Assembly (NCBI GenBank): GCA_023432075.1
Contig: JAEYVD010000443.1
Span: 1-6,474, forward strand
Source of the DNA: Pseudomonadota bacterium
GTDB lineage: Bacteria > Pseudomonadota > Gammaproteobacteria > Burkholderiales > Burkholderiaceae_B
DNA length: 6,474 nt
Direction of reading: 5' to 3'
Positions 1 to 6,432 of this stretch are shown in pieces; position 1 is the stretch's first letter, and every line of letters begins with the position of its first letter. The notes beneath the pieces are model-generated. The model did not search any database and had not been told where the DNA came from. It was given only the letters and a program-made list of their open reading frames with translations. The position numbers were made by a program, and so were the translations under genes.

Positions 1-218
1 GGTTCGCCATGCGCATCGGGCCACAGCGTGAACTGGCTGGCGGCCACGAAACCGCCCTGCCCCTTGAGCGCGCGGGCCACGGGCGCGACCCGCGCGGGCA
101 AGGCCCTGGCCTGCGGGCTGACCGCGCCGCCGCGGTCATAGGCGCCGCCCGGCGCCAGGAAGTCGTTCTGCAGGTCGATGATGACCAGCGCGGTCGTGCG
201 AGGATCGAAGGCATGCAT
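1..218 (-). CDS. Isochorismatase-family cysteine hydrolase (amidase), N-terminal part, truncated by window edge
   Basis: The first 72 codons of a gene that continues beyond base 1. The protein begins MHAFDPRTTALVIIDLQNDF, the standard opening of the isochorismatase-like cysteine hydrolase superfamily: a buried beta strand followed by D-x-Q-N-D-F. Asp15 would be the Asp of the family's Asp-Lys-Cys catalytic triad; the Lys and Cys fall outside the window. A Gly-rich loop (LAPGGAY, residues 21-27) and a second strand (GFVAASQF, about 56-63) follow in the usual order. Members hydrolyse small amides or ureido compounds (nicotinamide, maleamate, N-carbamoylsarcosine, ureidoacrylate) or isochorismate. 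The ATG at 218 is chosen because AGGAG at 225-229 lies 6 nt upstream; a second ATG at 214 is in another frame. The gene starts 9 nt after the hyuA stop, so it is probably the next cistron. Its position after HyuAB suggests deamidation or decarbamoylation of the ring-opened product; that role is inferred. The family call is firm, the substrate unknown. Confidence 0.85.
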   Translation of the reverse strand, partial: MHAFDPRTTALVIIDLQNDFLAPGGAYDRGGAVSPQARALPARVAPVARALKGQGGFVAASQFTLWPDAHGE

Positions 219-224
219 GGCGGG

Positions 225-229
225 CTCCT
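225..229 (-). promoter_or_regulatory. Ribosome binding site of the isochorismatase-family gene, overlapping the hyuA stop
   Basis: On the minus strand the hyuA TAG stop (230-228) runs directly into GGAG, giving AGGAG at 229-225, 6 nt before the ATG at 218. The stop codon is therefore part of the Shine-Dalgarno sequence. This arrangement fits ribosomes re-initiating after finishing hyuA. Confidence 0.7.
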
Positions 230-2276
230 ACGATGCGGTCCGGGCGATCAGCAGATTGCCCAGGGAATCGACCCGGCCCGCAAAGCCGGGCTCGATCCAG
301 ATGGTGGTGTCGGGCTGTTCCAGGATGGCCGGGCCCGCCACCTCGGCGCCGACCGGCAGGTCCAGGCGCGCGTAGCGCACCGCATCGTGCCATTGCCCGG
401 CATGAAAGACCGCCTGCGTGCCCAGCGCGGCGGGCATGGCTGTGCTGGTGGGCGCCAAGAGGGCCAGATCGAACTTGGGGCGTTGGCCGATCCGCGCGTA
501 GCGCAGGTTCAGGATGCGGACCGCAATGCCGGTGAGGCTACGGCCGAAGGCGGCCTGGTAGGCGCGGTCGAATGCGGCGGCAATGCCCTCGCGGCTAAGG
601 TCCGCGCGGCCCACTTCGACGCGCACGGTGTGGCTCTGGCCCATGTACAGCATGTCCAGCTCGATGCTTTCGCGGATGCCCTCGAACGACACGCCCGCCG
701 AATCCAGACGCTGCTGGCAGGCGTCTGCCAGCCCGTCGATGCGGGCCAGCAGGTCGGCCGCGTCCAGCGCATCCAGCGCCACGTTCAGGGTCTGCACGCC
801 GTCATGGCGCATGTCGGCCATGACGCAGCCCAGCGCCGAGGTCACGCCGGGATAGCGCGGCACGATGCCGTGGGCGGCGTCCACCTCGTTCATCATGGCG
901 CACACGTGCAGCGCGCCGCCGCCGCCGAACGGCATGTAGGCAAACTTGCGCGGATCGTGGCCGCGCTCGATGGACACGACGCGGATCGCGCCGGCCATCT
1001 TGGCGTTGGCGACCGTCAGGATGGCTTCCGCGGCCGCGTGGACGTCCAGGCCCAGCGGACGCGCGACGTGTTCCTCGATGGCGGCGCGCGCCAGGTCGAC
1101 GTCCATCTTGGCCAAGAGGCCGCCGCCCAGCGGGCGGTCCGCCGCGATGCGGCCCAGCAGCACGTTGGCGTCCGTGACGGTGGGCCGGGTGTTGCCGCGG
1201 CCATAGCAGGCCGGGCCGGGGATGCTGCCCGCGGATTCAGGGCCGACCTGCAGCAGCCCGCCGGCGTCGACGCTGGCGATCGAGCCCCCGCCCGCGCCGA
1301 TGGTTTCGATCTGGATCATCGGCGCGCGCACGACCATGCCAAAGTCGATGGCGGTCTGCGCCGATAGCGAGGCCTCGCCCCCAGCCACCAGCGACACGTC
1401 GAACGACGTGCCGCCCATGTCGCCCGTGACCACATTGGGAAAGCCCGCGGCGCGGGCAATGGCCGCGCAGGCGATCACGCCGGCCGCCGGCCCCGACAAG
1501 GCGGTGCGCACGGGCACGTCGCACGCCGTCTGGCGCGACATCACGCCGCCATTGCTCTGCACCACCAGCAGTTCGCCCTCGAAGCCGTGCTGCTGCAGAT
1601 CGGATTCCAGCCGCGTCAGGTAGCTGCCCACCACGGGCTGCAGCGCCGCGTTCAGCACCGCCGTGGAGCACCGCTCGAATTCGCGGATCTCGGGCAGCAC
1701 CTCGGTGGCGGCGGTGACGTTGCCGTTGGGCCAGATGGCGCGCACGCGCGCGGCGGCCTGGGCCTCGTTGACGGGATTGGCGTAGGCGTTCACAAAGAAC
1801 ACGCACACCGCCTCGCAGCCCTGCGCCAGCAGCGTGCGCGCCGCGGCTTCGACCTGGTCCAGGTCCACGGGCGTGTGCAACGCGCCATCGGCCAACACGC
1901 GCTCGCGCACTTCCAGGCGCAGATCGCGCGGCACGACGGGTTCATAGTTGCCACGCAGACCCCAGGTCTGCGGCCGGTCACGCCGGCGCATTTCCAGCAC
2001 GTCGCGAAAGCCTTCGGTCGTGATGATGCCGGTGCGCGCGACCTTGCGCTCCAGCAATGCGTTGGTGCCCACGGTGGTGCCGTGCACGATCGTCGCGATG
2101 TCGCGCGCGCCGTCAGCCACGCGGGCGATGCCGTTCATGAAGCCGCGTGCTTCCTCGCCGCGGGTCGACGGCACCTTGACCACGCGGGCGCTGCCGCCCG
2201 CCTCGTCCAGCACAAAAAGATCCGTGAACGTGCCGCCCACGTCCACGCCCACCACCAAACCTTGCGCCGCGCTCAT
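228..2276 (-). CDS. hyuA: Hydantoinase/oxoprolinase family protein, HyuA-type ATP-binding subunit
   Basis: A 682-residue protein, full length for the HyuA family (about 680-720). HyuA is the ATP-using subunit of enzymes that activate and hydrolyse lactams, hydantoins or oxoproline with ATP; relatives include N-methylhydantoinase, caprolactamase, 5-oxoprolinase and the acetone/acetophenone carboxylases. The N-terminal domain (about 6-190) has the ASKHA phosphate-1 loop GVDVGGTFTDL (10-20) and HGTTVGTNALLER (65-77). The central domain (about 200-495) has SNGGVM (241-246), SGPAAG (261-266), the second phosphate loop GDMGGTSFDV (285-294), the adenosine-side ETIGAGGGSI (324-333), GPESAGSIPGPACYGRG (345-361) and FGGGGALH (450-457). 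The rest (about 505-675) is the family's C-terminal domain. All family motifs look intact, and there is no signal peptide or membrane segment, so it is cytoplasmic. The ATG at 2276 overlaps the hyuB stop as ATGA. The family is certain; the substrate is not. The symbol is used in the family sense. Confidence 0.95.
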   Translation of the reverse strand: MSAAQGLVVGVDVGGTFTDLFVLDEAGGSARVVKVPSTRGEEARGFMNGIARVADGARDIATIVHGTTVGTNALLERKVARTGIITTEGFRDVLEMRRRDRPQTWGLRGNYEPVVPRDLRLEVRERVLADGALHTPVDLDQVEAAARTLLAQGCEAVCVFFVNAYANPVNEAQAAARVRAIWPNGNVTAATEVLPEIREFERCSTAVLNAALQPVVGSYLTRLESDLQQHGFEGELLVVQSNGGVMSRQTACDVPVRTALSGPAAGVIACAAIARAAGFPNVVTGDMGGTSFDVSLVAGGEASLSAQTAIDFGMVVRAPMIQIETIGAGGGSIASVDAGGLLQVGPESAGSIPGPACYGRGNTRPTVTDANVLLGRIAADRPLGGGLLAKMDVDLARAAIEEHVARPLGLDVHAAAEAILTVANAKMAGAIRVVSIERGHDPRKFAYMPFGGGGALHVCAMMNEVDAAHGIVPRYPGVTSALGCVMADMRHDGVQTLNVALDALDAADLLARIDGLADACQQRLDSAGVSFEGIRESIELDMLYMGQSHTVRVEVGRADLSREGIAAAFDRAYQAAFGRSLTGIAVRILNLRYARIGQRPKFDLALLAPTSTAMPAALGTQAVFHAGQWHDAVRYARLDLPVGAEVAGPAILEQPDTTIWIEPGFAGRVDSLGNLLIARTAS

Positions 2277-3943
2277 GCCGACTGCTCCTTCTGAATGTCG
2301 CTCACATAGCCCATCTTGCGATCGTGCTCGCGCGCGGCGGGGTCACGCCGCGCGGGATCGCCATAGCCGCCTCCGCCCGGGGTTTCCAGGCGCACGCGGT
2401 CGCCGCGTTGCAGCCGGATGCCCAGCATCTTCGAGCTCATGGGCGGGGACAGCCACTGGCCGTCCTGCTGATAGCGAAAGACGTTGAGCGCGGCCTGGCC
2501 GCCGCCCGCGATGCCCTTGGGCGCGCTGCGGCCGCGCTCGCCGAAGATGAACGCCTCGGCGCTGTCTTCCAGCAATTCGATTTCATAGATCGCGCCCAGG
2601 CCACCGCGATGCGCGCCATCGCCCGCCGAATCCGGACGCAGCGCCCATTGCGTGAAGCGCACCGGATACGCCGCCTCCAGAATTTCGAGCGGCGGAATGG
2701 TGGCGGTGGAGATCGGCGCGTTGCCGTGGCTCAGGCCGTCGCCGTCCGAATGCCCGCCGTGGCCGCCGCCAAAGAAGCTGAACATCACCCAACGCTGGCC
2801 CTTGCGGGCGGCGTCGCTGCGGTAGCCAGCGATCGACAGCGCGTTGATGGTGCCGTAGGCCTGCGCCATCGCGCGGTCCGGCGCGGCCTGGGCCATCGCG
2901 CAGAAGATCACGTCGATCATGCGCAGGATGGTCTCGGTGTAGCCGCCCACCGGACGCGGACGGTCGGCCGAGATCACCAGGCCGTCCGGCAGCGTCACGT
3001 CCACCGCGTCCAGCACGCCCGCATTGGCGGGGACATCCGGGAACAGGTGCTTGAGCGCCACATAGCAGGCCGCGATGGCGGTGGCGCGCGAGATGTTGAC
3101 CGGACCCGCGCAGGCCGGCGACGTGCCGGTGAAGTCCAGCCCCAGGCGGTCACCGGCGATGGTGAGCTTGAGCGCGATGCGCAGCGGCGCGTCGCGCACA
3201 CCGTCGTTGTCCAGCATGTCCTCGAAGGCGTACTCGCCATCCGGCAGGCGGGCGATGTGATCGCGCATCAGGCGGCGCGCCCGTTCGCGCAGGGTGTCCA
3301 GGGACTCCAGCACCGTCGCATCGCCGTACTCGTCCAGCAGGCCATCCAGCCGGCGCGCGCCCAGTTCCAGCGCCGCGAGCTGGCCGTTCAGGTCGCCCCA
3401 CAGGCTGTCGGGCAGACGGGTGTTGGCCTTCAGGATGGCCAGCACGTCCTGGTCCAGCACGCCAGCGCGCACGATGCGCACGGGCGGGATCTGCACCGCT
3501 TCCTGCCAGCATTCGGTGGCAGCCGGGTTGTAGTTGCCGGGCACAGCGCCGCCCACGTCATGCCAGTGGGCCGCCGACGCCAGAAAGCAGAACAGTTTGC
3601 CGCCGCGGAACACCGGCTTGACCAGCTTGAAGTCGTTGGCGTGCGTGCCGCCTTCGTACGGATCGTTGAACAGCCACACGTCGCCATCCACCATGCCGCC
3701 ACGGCCGGCCGCCGCCTTGGCGGCCGCCTTCACCGCGAACGCCATCGCGCCTACGAAGACGGGCAGGCCCGACTTGCCCTGGATCAGCGTGGCGCCGGTG
3801 GCGGCGTCGTACATGCCGTGGCAGGCGTCATGGGCCTCGGCGATGATGGGATTGAACGCGCTGCGGTACAGCGTCGCGTCCATTTCGTCGGCGATCTGTT
3901 CCAGGCGGCCCTTCAGGACCGCCAGGGTAACGGGGTCAAGCAT
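2273..3943 (-). CDS. hyuB: Hydantoinase/oxoprolinase family protein, HyuB-type catalytic subunit
   Basis: A 556-residue protein spanning the whole Hydantoinase_B family (usual length about 520-600). It partners HyuA: HyuA phosphorylates or activates the cyclic amide and HyuB carries the metal-dependent site where the ring is hydrolysed. The opening (DPVTLAVLKGRLEQIADEM, residues 3-21) is typical. NDPYEGGTHANDF (93-105) and AHWHDVGG (125-132) form the metal region. His101, Asp104 and His126 have the spacing (H-x2-D, then His 25 residues after the first) that I recall for the Mn ligands His150/Asp153/His175 of the acetone carboxylase alpha subunit. Other family marks are GDLNGQLAAL (183-192), PVGGYTET (331-338), FGGGHGGHSDGDG (391-403), the P-x-E-x-x-E-x-x-YP stretch (418-427) and the C-terminal ETPGGGGYGDP (520-530). 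No third small subunit follows, which argues against a carboxylase of the acetone type. The ATG at 3943 is preceded by AGGA at 3952-3955. Confidence 0.95.
   Translation of the reverse strand: MLDPVTLAVLKGRLEQIADEMDATLYRSAFNPIIAEAHDACHGMYDAATGATLIQGKSGLPVFVGAMAFAVKAAAKAAAGRGGMVDGDVWLFNDPYEGGTHANDFKLVKPVFRGGKLFCFLASAAHWHDVGGAVPGNYNPAATECWQEAVQIPPVRIVRAGVLDQDVLAILKANTRLPDSLWGDLNGQLAALELGARRLDGLLDEYGDATVLESLDTLRERARRLMRDHIARLPDGEYAFEDMLDNDGVRDAPLRIALKLTIAGDRLGLDFTGTSPACAGPVNISRATAIAACYVALKHLFPDVPANAGVLDAVDVTLPDGLVISADRPRPVGGYTETILRMIDVIFCAMAQAAPDRAMAQAYGTINALSIAGYRSDAARKGQRWVMFSFFGGGHGGHSDGDGLSHGNAPISTATIPPLEILEAAYPVRFTQWALRPDSAGDGAHRGGLGAIYEIELLEDSAEAFIFGERGRSAPKGIAGGGQAALNVFRYQQDGQWLSPPMSSKMLGIRLQRGDRVRLETPGGGGYGDPARRDPAAREHDRKMGYVSDIQKEQSA
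2285..2290 (-). promoter_or_regulatory. Ribosome binding site of hyuA, inside the end of hyuB
   Basis: AAGGAG on the minus strand, 8 nt before the hyuA ATG at 2276 and within the last codons of hyuB. It is a near-perfect Shine-Dalgarno sequence, and with the ATGA overlap at 2273-2276 it supports both this start and coupled translation, which would help keep the two subunits in equal amounts. Confidence 0.75.
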
Positions 3944-3951
3944 GATGTTGT

Positions 3952-3955
3952 TCCT
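3952..3955 (-). promoter_or_regulatory. Ribosome binding site of hyuB, overlapping the stop of the small hydro-lyase subunit
   Basis: AGGA on the minus strand begins inside the TAG stop (3956-3954) of the preceding gene and lies 8 nt before the hyuB ATG at 3943. It is a moderate Shine-Dalgarno match. The same stop-codon/Shine-Dalgarno merging is seen again at the hyuA/amidase junction. Confidence 0.6.
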
Positions 3956-4454
3956 AAGAGGTTTGACGCTGTTTCAGCAGATTCAGCAGTCCGCCGGCCT
4001 GCACCATGTCAAGCAGGAAGCCGGGCACGGGCTCGCACTGCAATTCGGCGGGCGTGCCGCCGGGACGGCCGATGCGGCCGGCGGCCGGGTCGAACGTGAT
4101 GCCTTCGCCCTCGGCAAGGGTATGGGCCTGGCTGCACGTCAGGAGCAGCAGCCCCACATTGAACGCGTTGCGGAAATACAGGCCGTTGAAGGACGGCGCG
4201 ATCACGGCGGCCACGCCCAGGCGCACGAGCGCCGCGGCCGCCTGCTCGCGCGACGAGCCGATGCCGAAGTTCGGGCCGGCCACCAGCACGTCGCCGGGCT
4301 GGACCTGGCCGGCAAAATCGGGCCGGACCCGCTGCAGGCAGTGGCGCGCGATCTCGTCGATGCCGAATTTCATGTAGGCGCCCGGCGCCAGCGCATCGGT
4401 GTCGATGTCCGCGCCCACGCGCCAGACGCGGTGCGTCGTGGTGTCTGCGTTCAT
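3954..4454 (-). CDS. Aconitase-superfamily hydro-lyase, small (swivel) subunit, LeuD-like
   Basis: A 166-residue protein homologous to the small subunit of isopropylmalate isomerase/homoaconitase, which carries the mobile swivel domain and completes the active site with the large subunit. Family marks in order: the GADIDTDALAP strand (14-24, matching D-D-x-N-T-D-x-I-x-P), the specificity-loop tetrapeptide YMKF (27-30), PGDVLVAGPNFGIGSSREQA (53-72) with the catalytic-serine loop GSSRE (66-70), and APSFNGLYFRNAFNVGL (86-102). The length fits the short archaeal-type small subunits (about 160-170) rather than E. coli-type LeuD (about 200). The GSSRE loop reads FGIGSSRE where leucine-pathway enzymes usually have FGCGSSRE. 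The start at 4454 overlaps the large-subunit stop as ATGA, with GGGAG 8 nt upstream; the frame stays open much further upstream, but that region is coding for the large subunit in another frame. It probably acts on a dicarboxylate other than isopropylmalate. Confidence 0.9.
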   Translation of the reverse strand: MNADTTTHRVWRVGADIDTDALAPGAYMKFGIDEIARHCLQRVRPDFAGQVQPGDVLVAGPNFGIGSSREQAAAALVRLGVAAVIAPSFNGLYFRNAFNVGLLLLTCSQAHTLAEGEGITFDPAAGRIGRPGGTPAELQCEPVPGFLLDMVQAGGLLNLLKQRQTS

Positions 4455-5719
4455 GCCAGGAACTCCCGGGGATCGGCCACGCGGCCCGCCACGGCCGATG
4501 CCGCGACGGTGTAGGGCGAAGCCAGGTAGACCTGCGCGGTCTCCGAGCCCATGCGCCCCTTGAAATTGCGCGCGGTGGTGGAAATGACGCTGGCGTCGTC
4601 CGGAATGGACCCGCCATAGCCCGCACAGGCGCCGCAAGACGTGGCCAGCACCTGGGCCCCGGCGTCGCGCAGCACCTGCATGACGCCTTCGCGGTCGGCC
4701 TGCTCCTGATCCAGCCGGCTGGCCGGCGCCACCATCAGCTGCATGCCGTCCGCCAGCCGGCGGCCGCGCAGCACGCTGGCGGCGGCGCGCAGGTCGTCCA
4801 GCTTCGCGCCGGTGCAGGCGCCGATGTAGGCCACCTGCACCGGTACGTCGTTGTATTGGTCCACGCCGCGCGCGTTGGCCGGGCTGTGCGGCGCGGCGAC
4901 CTGCGGGGCCAGGGCCGCGGCATCGAACTCGTGCCATTCTGCGTCGGCCTGCGGGTCGCTCTGCCAACGCGCCAGGTCCAGGTCCGCCGTCACGCCCGCC
5001 TCGCACAGATAGGCCGCGGTGGTCTCGTCCGGGGCGATCAGGCCCACCTGCGAGCCCAGCTCGGCGCTCATGTTCGACAGCGTCATGCGCTCTTGCATGG
5101 ACAGCGCGCGCACGGCCTCGCCGCAGAATTCCACCGCCTGGTAGCGCCCGCCGTTCATGCCGTAGCGGCCGATCATGTGCAGCATCATGTCCTTGGCGGT
5201 GACGCCGGCCGCCAGCTGGCCGCGCCAGTGCATCATCAGCGTCTTGGGCACCTTGACCCAGATCTGGCCGGTGACCGCCACGCCCAGCATTTCGGTGCTG
5301 CCGATGCCGAACATATACGCGCCAAACGCGCCACCGGTCGGCGAATGCGAATCGCCGCCCACGCAGAACATGCCGGGGCGGATGTGGCCGTGCTGCGGCA
5401 CCACCACGTGACAGATGCCGACCGAGTCATACACGTTGGGCAGTTGCTGCTCCGCGGCCCAGTCGCGCGCGATGCGCACGATGCGGCGCGCTTCGTCGTC
5501 CGATTCCGGCACGTAGTGGTCGATGACCAGCACGATGCGGGACGGGTCCCACAACGTGGCGCCCAGCTCTTGCAGCATGGGCTGCAGGCGCCGGGGGCCG
5601 CTGGAATCGTGGAACATCGCCAGGTCGACTGCACAGGTCACGATTTCGCCCTCGGCCACCGTCTCACGCCCGCAGGCGGCGGCGATCAGCTTCTGGGCCA
5701 GGGTTTGAGGCTGAGCCAT
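4451..5719 (-). CDS. Aconitase-superfamily hydro-lyase, large subunit with [4Fe-4S] site, LeuC-like
   Basis: A 422-residue cytoplasmic iron-sulfur protein of the isopropylmalate isomerase/homoaconitase large-subunit family; these enzymes add or remove water across a di- or tricarboxylate. Cys302 (GACTGAKLDDL, 300-310), Cys362 and Cys365 (SCGACAG, 361-367) have the C-x59-C-x2-C spacing of the cluster ligands. Other family marks are VIDHYVP (65-71), GGDSHSPTGGAFGAYMFGIG (121-140), STEML (141-145), SNMSAELGSQVG (215-226) with APDETTAAY (229-237), and ARNFKGRMGS (383-392). The length fits the short archaeal-type large subunits (about 420) rather than E. coli LeuC (466). Two contact regions depart from consensus: CTGAK replaces CTNGR after the first ligand Cys, and CGACAG replaces CGPCLG. 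No leuB or leuA lies nearby. Likely substrates are compounds of the maleate, citraconate, dimethylmalate or methylitaconate type; which one is inference. The ATG at 5719 lies 2 nt after the livF stop. Confidence 0.92.
   Translation of the reverse strand: MAQPQTLAQKLIAAACGRETVAEGEIVTCAVDLAMFHDSSGPRRLQPMLQELGATLWDPSRIVLVIDHYVPESDDEARRIVRIARDWAAEQQLPNVYDSVGICHVVVPQHGHIRPGMFCVGGDSHSPTGGAFGAYMFGIGSTEMLGVAVTGQIWVKVPKTLMMHWRGQLAAGVTAKDMMLHMIGRYGMNGGRYQAVEFCGEAVRALSMQERMTLSNMSAELGSQVGLIAPDETTAAYLCEAGVTADLDLARWQSDPQADAEWHEFDAAALAPQVAAPHSPANARGVDQYNDVPVQVAYIGACTGAKLDDLRAAASVLRGRRLADGMQLMVAPASRLDQEQADREGVMQVLRDAGAQVLATSCGACAGYGGSIPDDASVISTTARNFKGRMGSETAQVYLASPYTVAASAVAGRVADPREFLA
4463..4467 (-). promoter_or_regulatory. 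Ribosome binding site that fixes the small-subunit start
   Basis: GGGAG on the minus strand, 8 nt before the ATG at 4454, inside the last codons of the large subunit. It selects this ATG over the in-frame start codons further upstream, which would give an implausible extension of the small subunit. Confidence 0.7.
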
Positions 5720-5721
5720 GA

Positions 5722-6432
5722 TTACATCCCCAGATAGGCGCGGCGCACGTCGTCGCTGGCCAATAGGTCGGGACAGCTGCCGCTGTAGCGCACGGCGCCG
5801 TTTTCCAGCACATAGGCCCGCTGCCCGGTTTCGAGGGACTGGCCCACGTTCTGCTCGACCAGCAGAATCGCCAGTCCGTCGCCATGCAACCGCTTGATGA
5901 GGCCGAACAGTTCCTCGACCATCAACGGCGACAGGCCAAGCGAGGGTTCGTCCAGGATCAGGAGGCGCGGCTCGGCCATGAGGCCACGGCCGATGGCCAG
6001 CATCTGCTGTTCCCCGCCCGACATCGTGCCGGCCAGCTGGTCCAGGCGTTCCCGCAGCCGCGGAAAGATGTCCAGCACCTTATCCAGGTTCTGCGCGCGG
6101 CGCTCGCGCGCCCGGGCGAACGAGCCCAGTTCCAGGTTCTCGCGCACGCTCAGGTTCGGGAACACGCGGCGGCCCTCGGGCACCTGGATCAGGCCCGCCT
6201 GCACCACCTGACGGTAGTGGCGGCCGGTCAGGTCCTGGCCTTCGAAACGCACCGAGCCGCCCCAGGGCCGGCACAGGCCGCACACCGTGTTGTTCAGGGT
6301 GGATTTGCCCGCGCCGTTGCTGCCCAGCAGCACCACGATCTCGCCGGCCCCCACGTCCAGGTCCACGCCGCGCAGCACTTCCATGCGCCCGTAGCCCGCC
6401 CGCAAGCCTTTGACCTCCAGCAGCGCGCTCAT
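5722..6432 (-). CDS. livF: Branched-chain amino acid-type ABC transporter ATP-binding protein, LivF-like
   Basis: A 236-residue ABC ATPase of the LivF type, one of the two ATPases of HAAT-family importers. These take up branched-chain amino acids, but also amides, urea and many aromatic or carboxylate compounds. Walker A is GSNGAGKST (37-45), the signature MSGGEQQ (137-143), Walker B LLILDEP (157-163), and the D-loop SLGLSPL follows (164-170). The switch-loop His is replaced by Gln in LLVEQN (190-195), a normal trait of LivF proteins that separates them from LivG. VPEGRRVFPNLSVRENL (84-100) and the end YVLENGAV...AYLGM are also typical. It is a peripheral protein on the inner face of the membrane. 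The start at 6432 overlaps the preceding gene's stop as ATGA, with AGGGAG 7 nt upstream. It leads directly into the enzyme genes, so its cargo is probably their substrate. The symbol reflects family, not proven leucine transport. Confidence 0.93.
   Translation of the reverse strand: MSALLEVKGLRAGYGRMEVLRGVDLDVGAGEIVVLLGSNGAGKSTLNNTVCGLCRPWGGSVRFEGQDLTGRHYRQVVQAGLIQVPEGRRVFPNLSVRENLELGSFARARERRAQNLDKVLDIFPRLRERLDQLAGTMSGGEQQMLAIGRGLMAEPRLLILDEPSLGLSPLMVEELFGLIKRLHGDGLAILLVEQNVGQSLETGQRAYVLENGAVRYSGSCPDLLASDDVRRAYLGM
5727..5731 (-). promoter_or_regulatory. Ribosome binding site of the large hydro-lyase subunit, inside the end of livF
   Basis: GGGGA on the minus strand, 7 nt before the ATG at 5719 and within the last codons of livF. 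It is a modest Shine-Dalgarno match. With only 2 nt between the genes there is no room for a separate promoter between transporter and enzyme genes. Confidence 0.5.

Noticed and set aside
190..195. Missing H-loop histidine in the LivF-like ATPase (protein residues 190-195, LLVEQN) as a sign of a dead ATPase
   Set aside because: The range given is in residues of the protein encoded at 5722-6432. Gln at this place is normal for LivF proteins, and Walker A, signature and Walker B motifs are intact.
9..1367. 452-codon open frame on the plus strand opposite the C-terminal half of hyuA and the amidase start
   Set aside because: Antisense shadow of two convincing family genes; no domain, no ribosome binding site, and biased composition.
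1587..2294. 235-codon open frame on the plus strand opposite the N-terminal part of hyuA
   Set aside because: Antisense to the HyuA nucleotide-binding motifs; a His- and Ala-rich shadow frame without start signals.
2273..3943. Acetone or acetophenone carboxylase identity for the HyuAB pair
   Set aside because: No small third subunit gene follows, the HyuA length fits hydantoinase-type proteins, and the neighbouring amidase and hydro-lyase fit hydrolysis of a cyclic amide better. Not excluded by sequence alone.
2324..4099. 591-codon open frame on the plus strand opposite hyuB
   Set aside because: It lies antisense to a gene with a full set of HyuB motifs. Its translation is rich in Arg, Ala, His, Gln and Gly with no recognisable domain, as expected when a G/C-rich third-position bias keeps an opposite frame open.
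3534..4514. 326-codon open frame on the plus strand across the hyuB/small-subunit junction
   Set aside because: Crosses two well-supported minus-strand genes and has no family resemblance; a composition artefact.
3954..5006. 350-codon version of the small hydro-lyase subunit starting at 5006
   Set aside because: The extra N-terminal part is an Arg/Gly-rich out-of-frame reading of the large-subunit gene. The 166-residue version from 4454 has the right family length, an ATGA overlap and a ribosome binding site.
4856..5737. 293-codon open frame on the plus strand opposite the hydro-lyase large subunit
   Set aside because: Antisense to a gene with all three cluster cysteines and the family motifs; the His- and Arg-rich translation has no recognisable fold.
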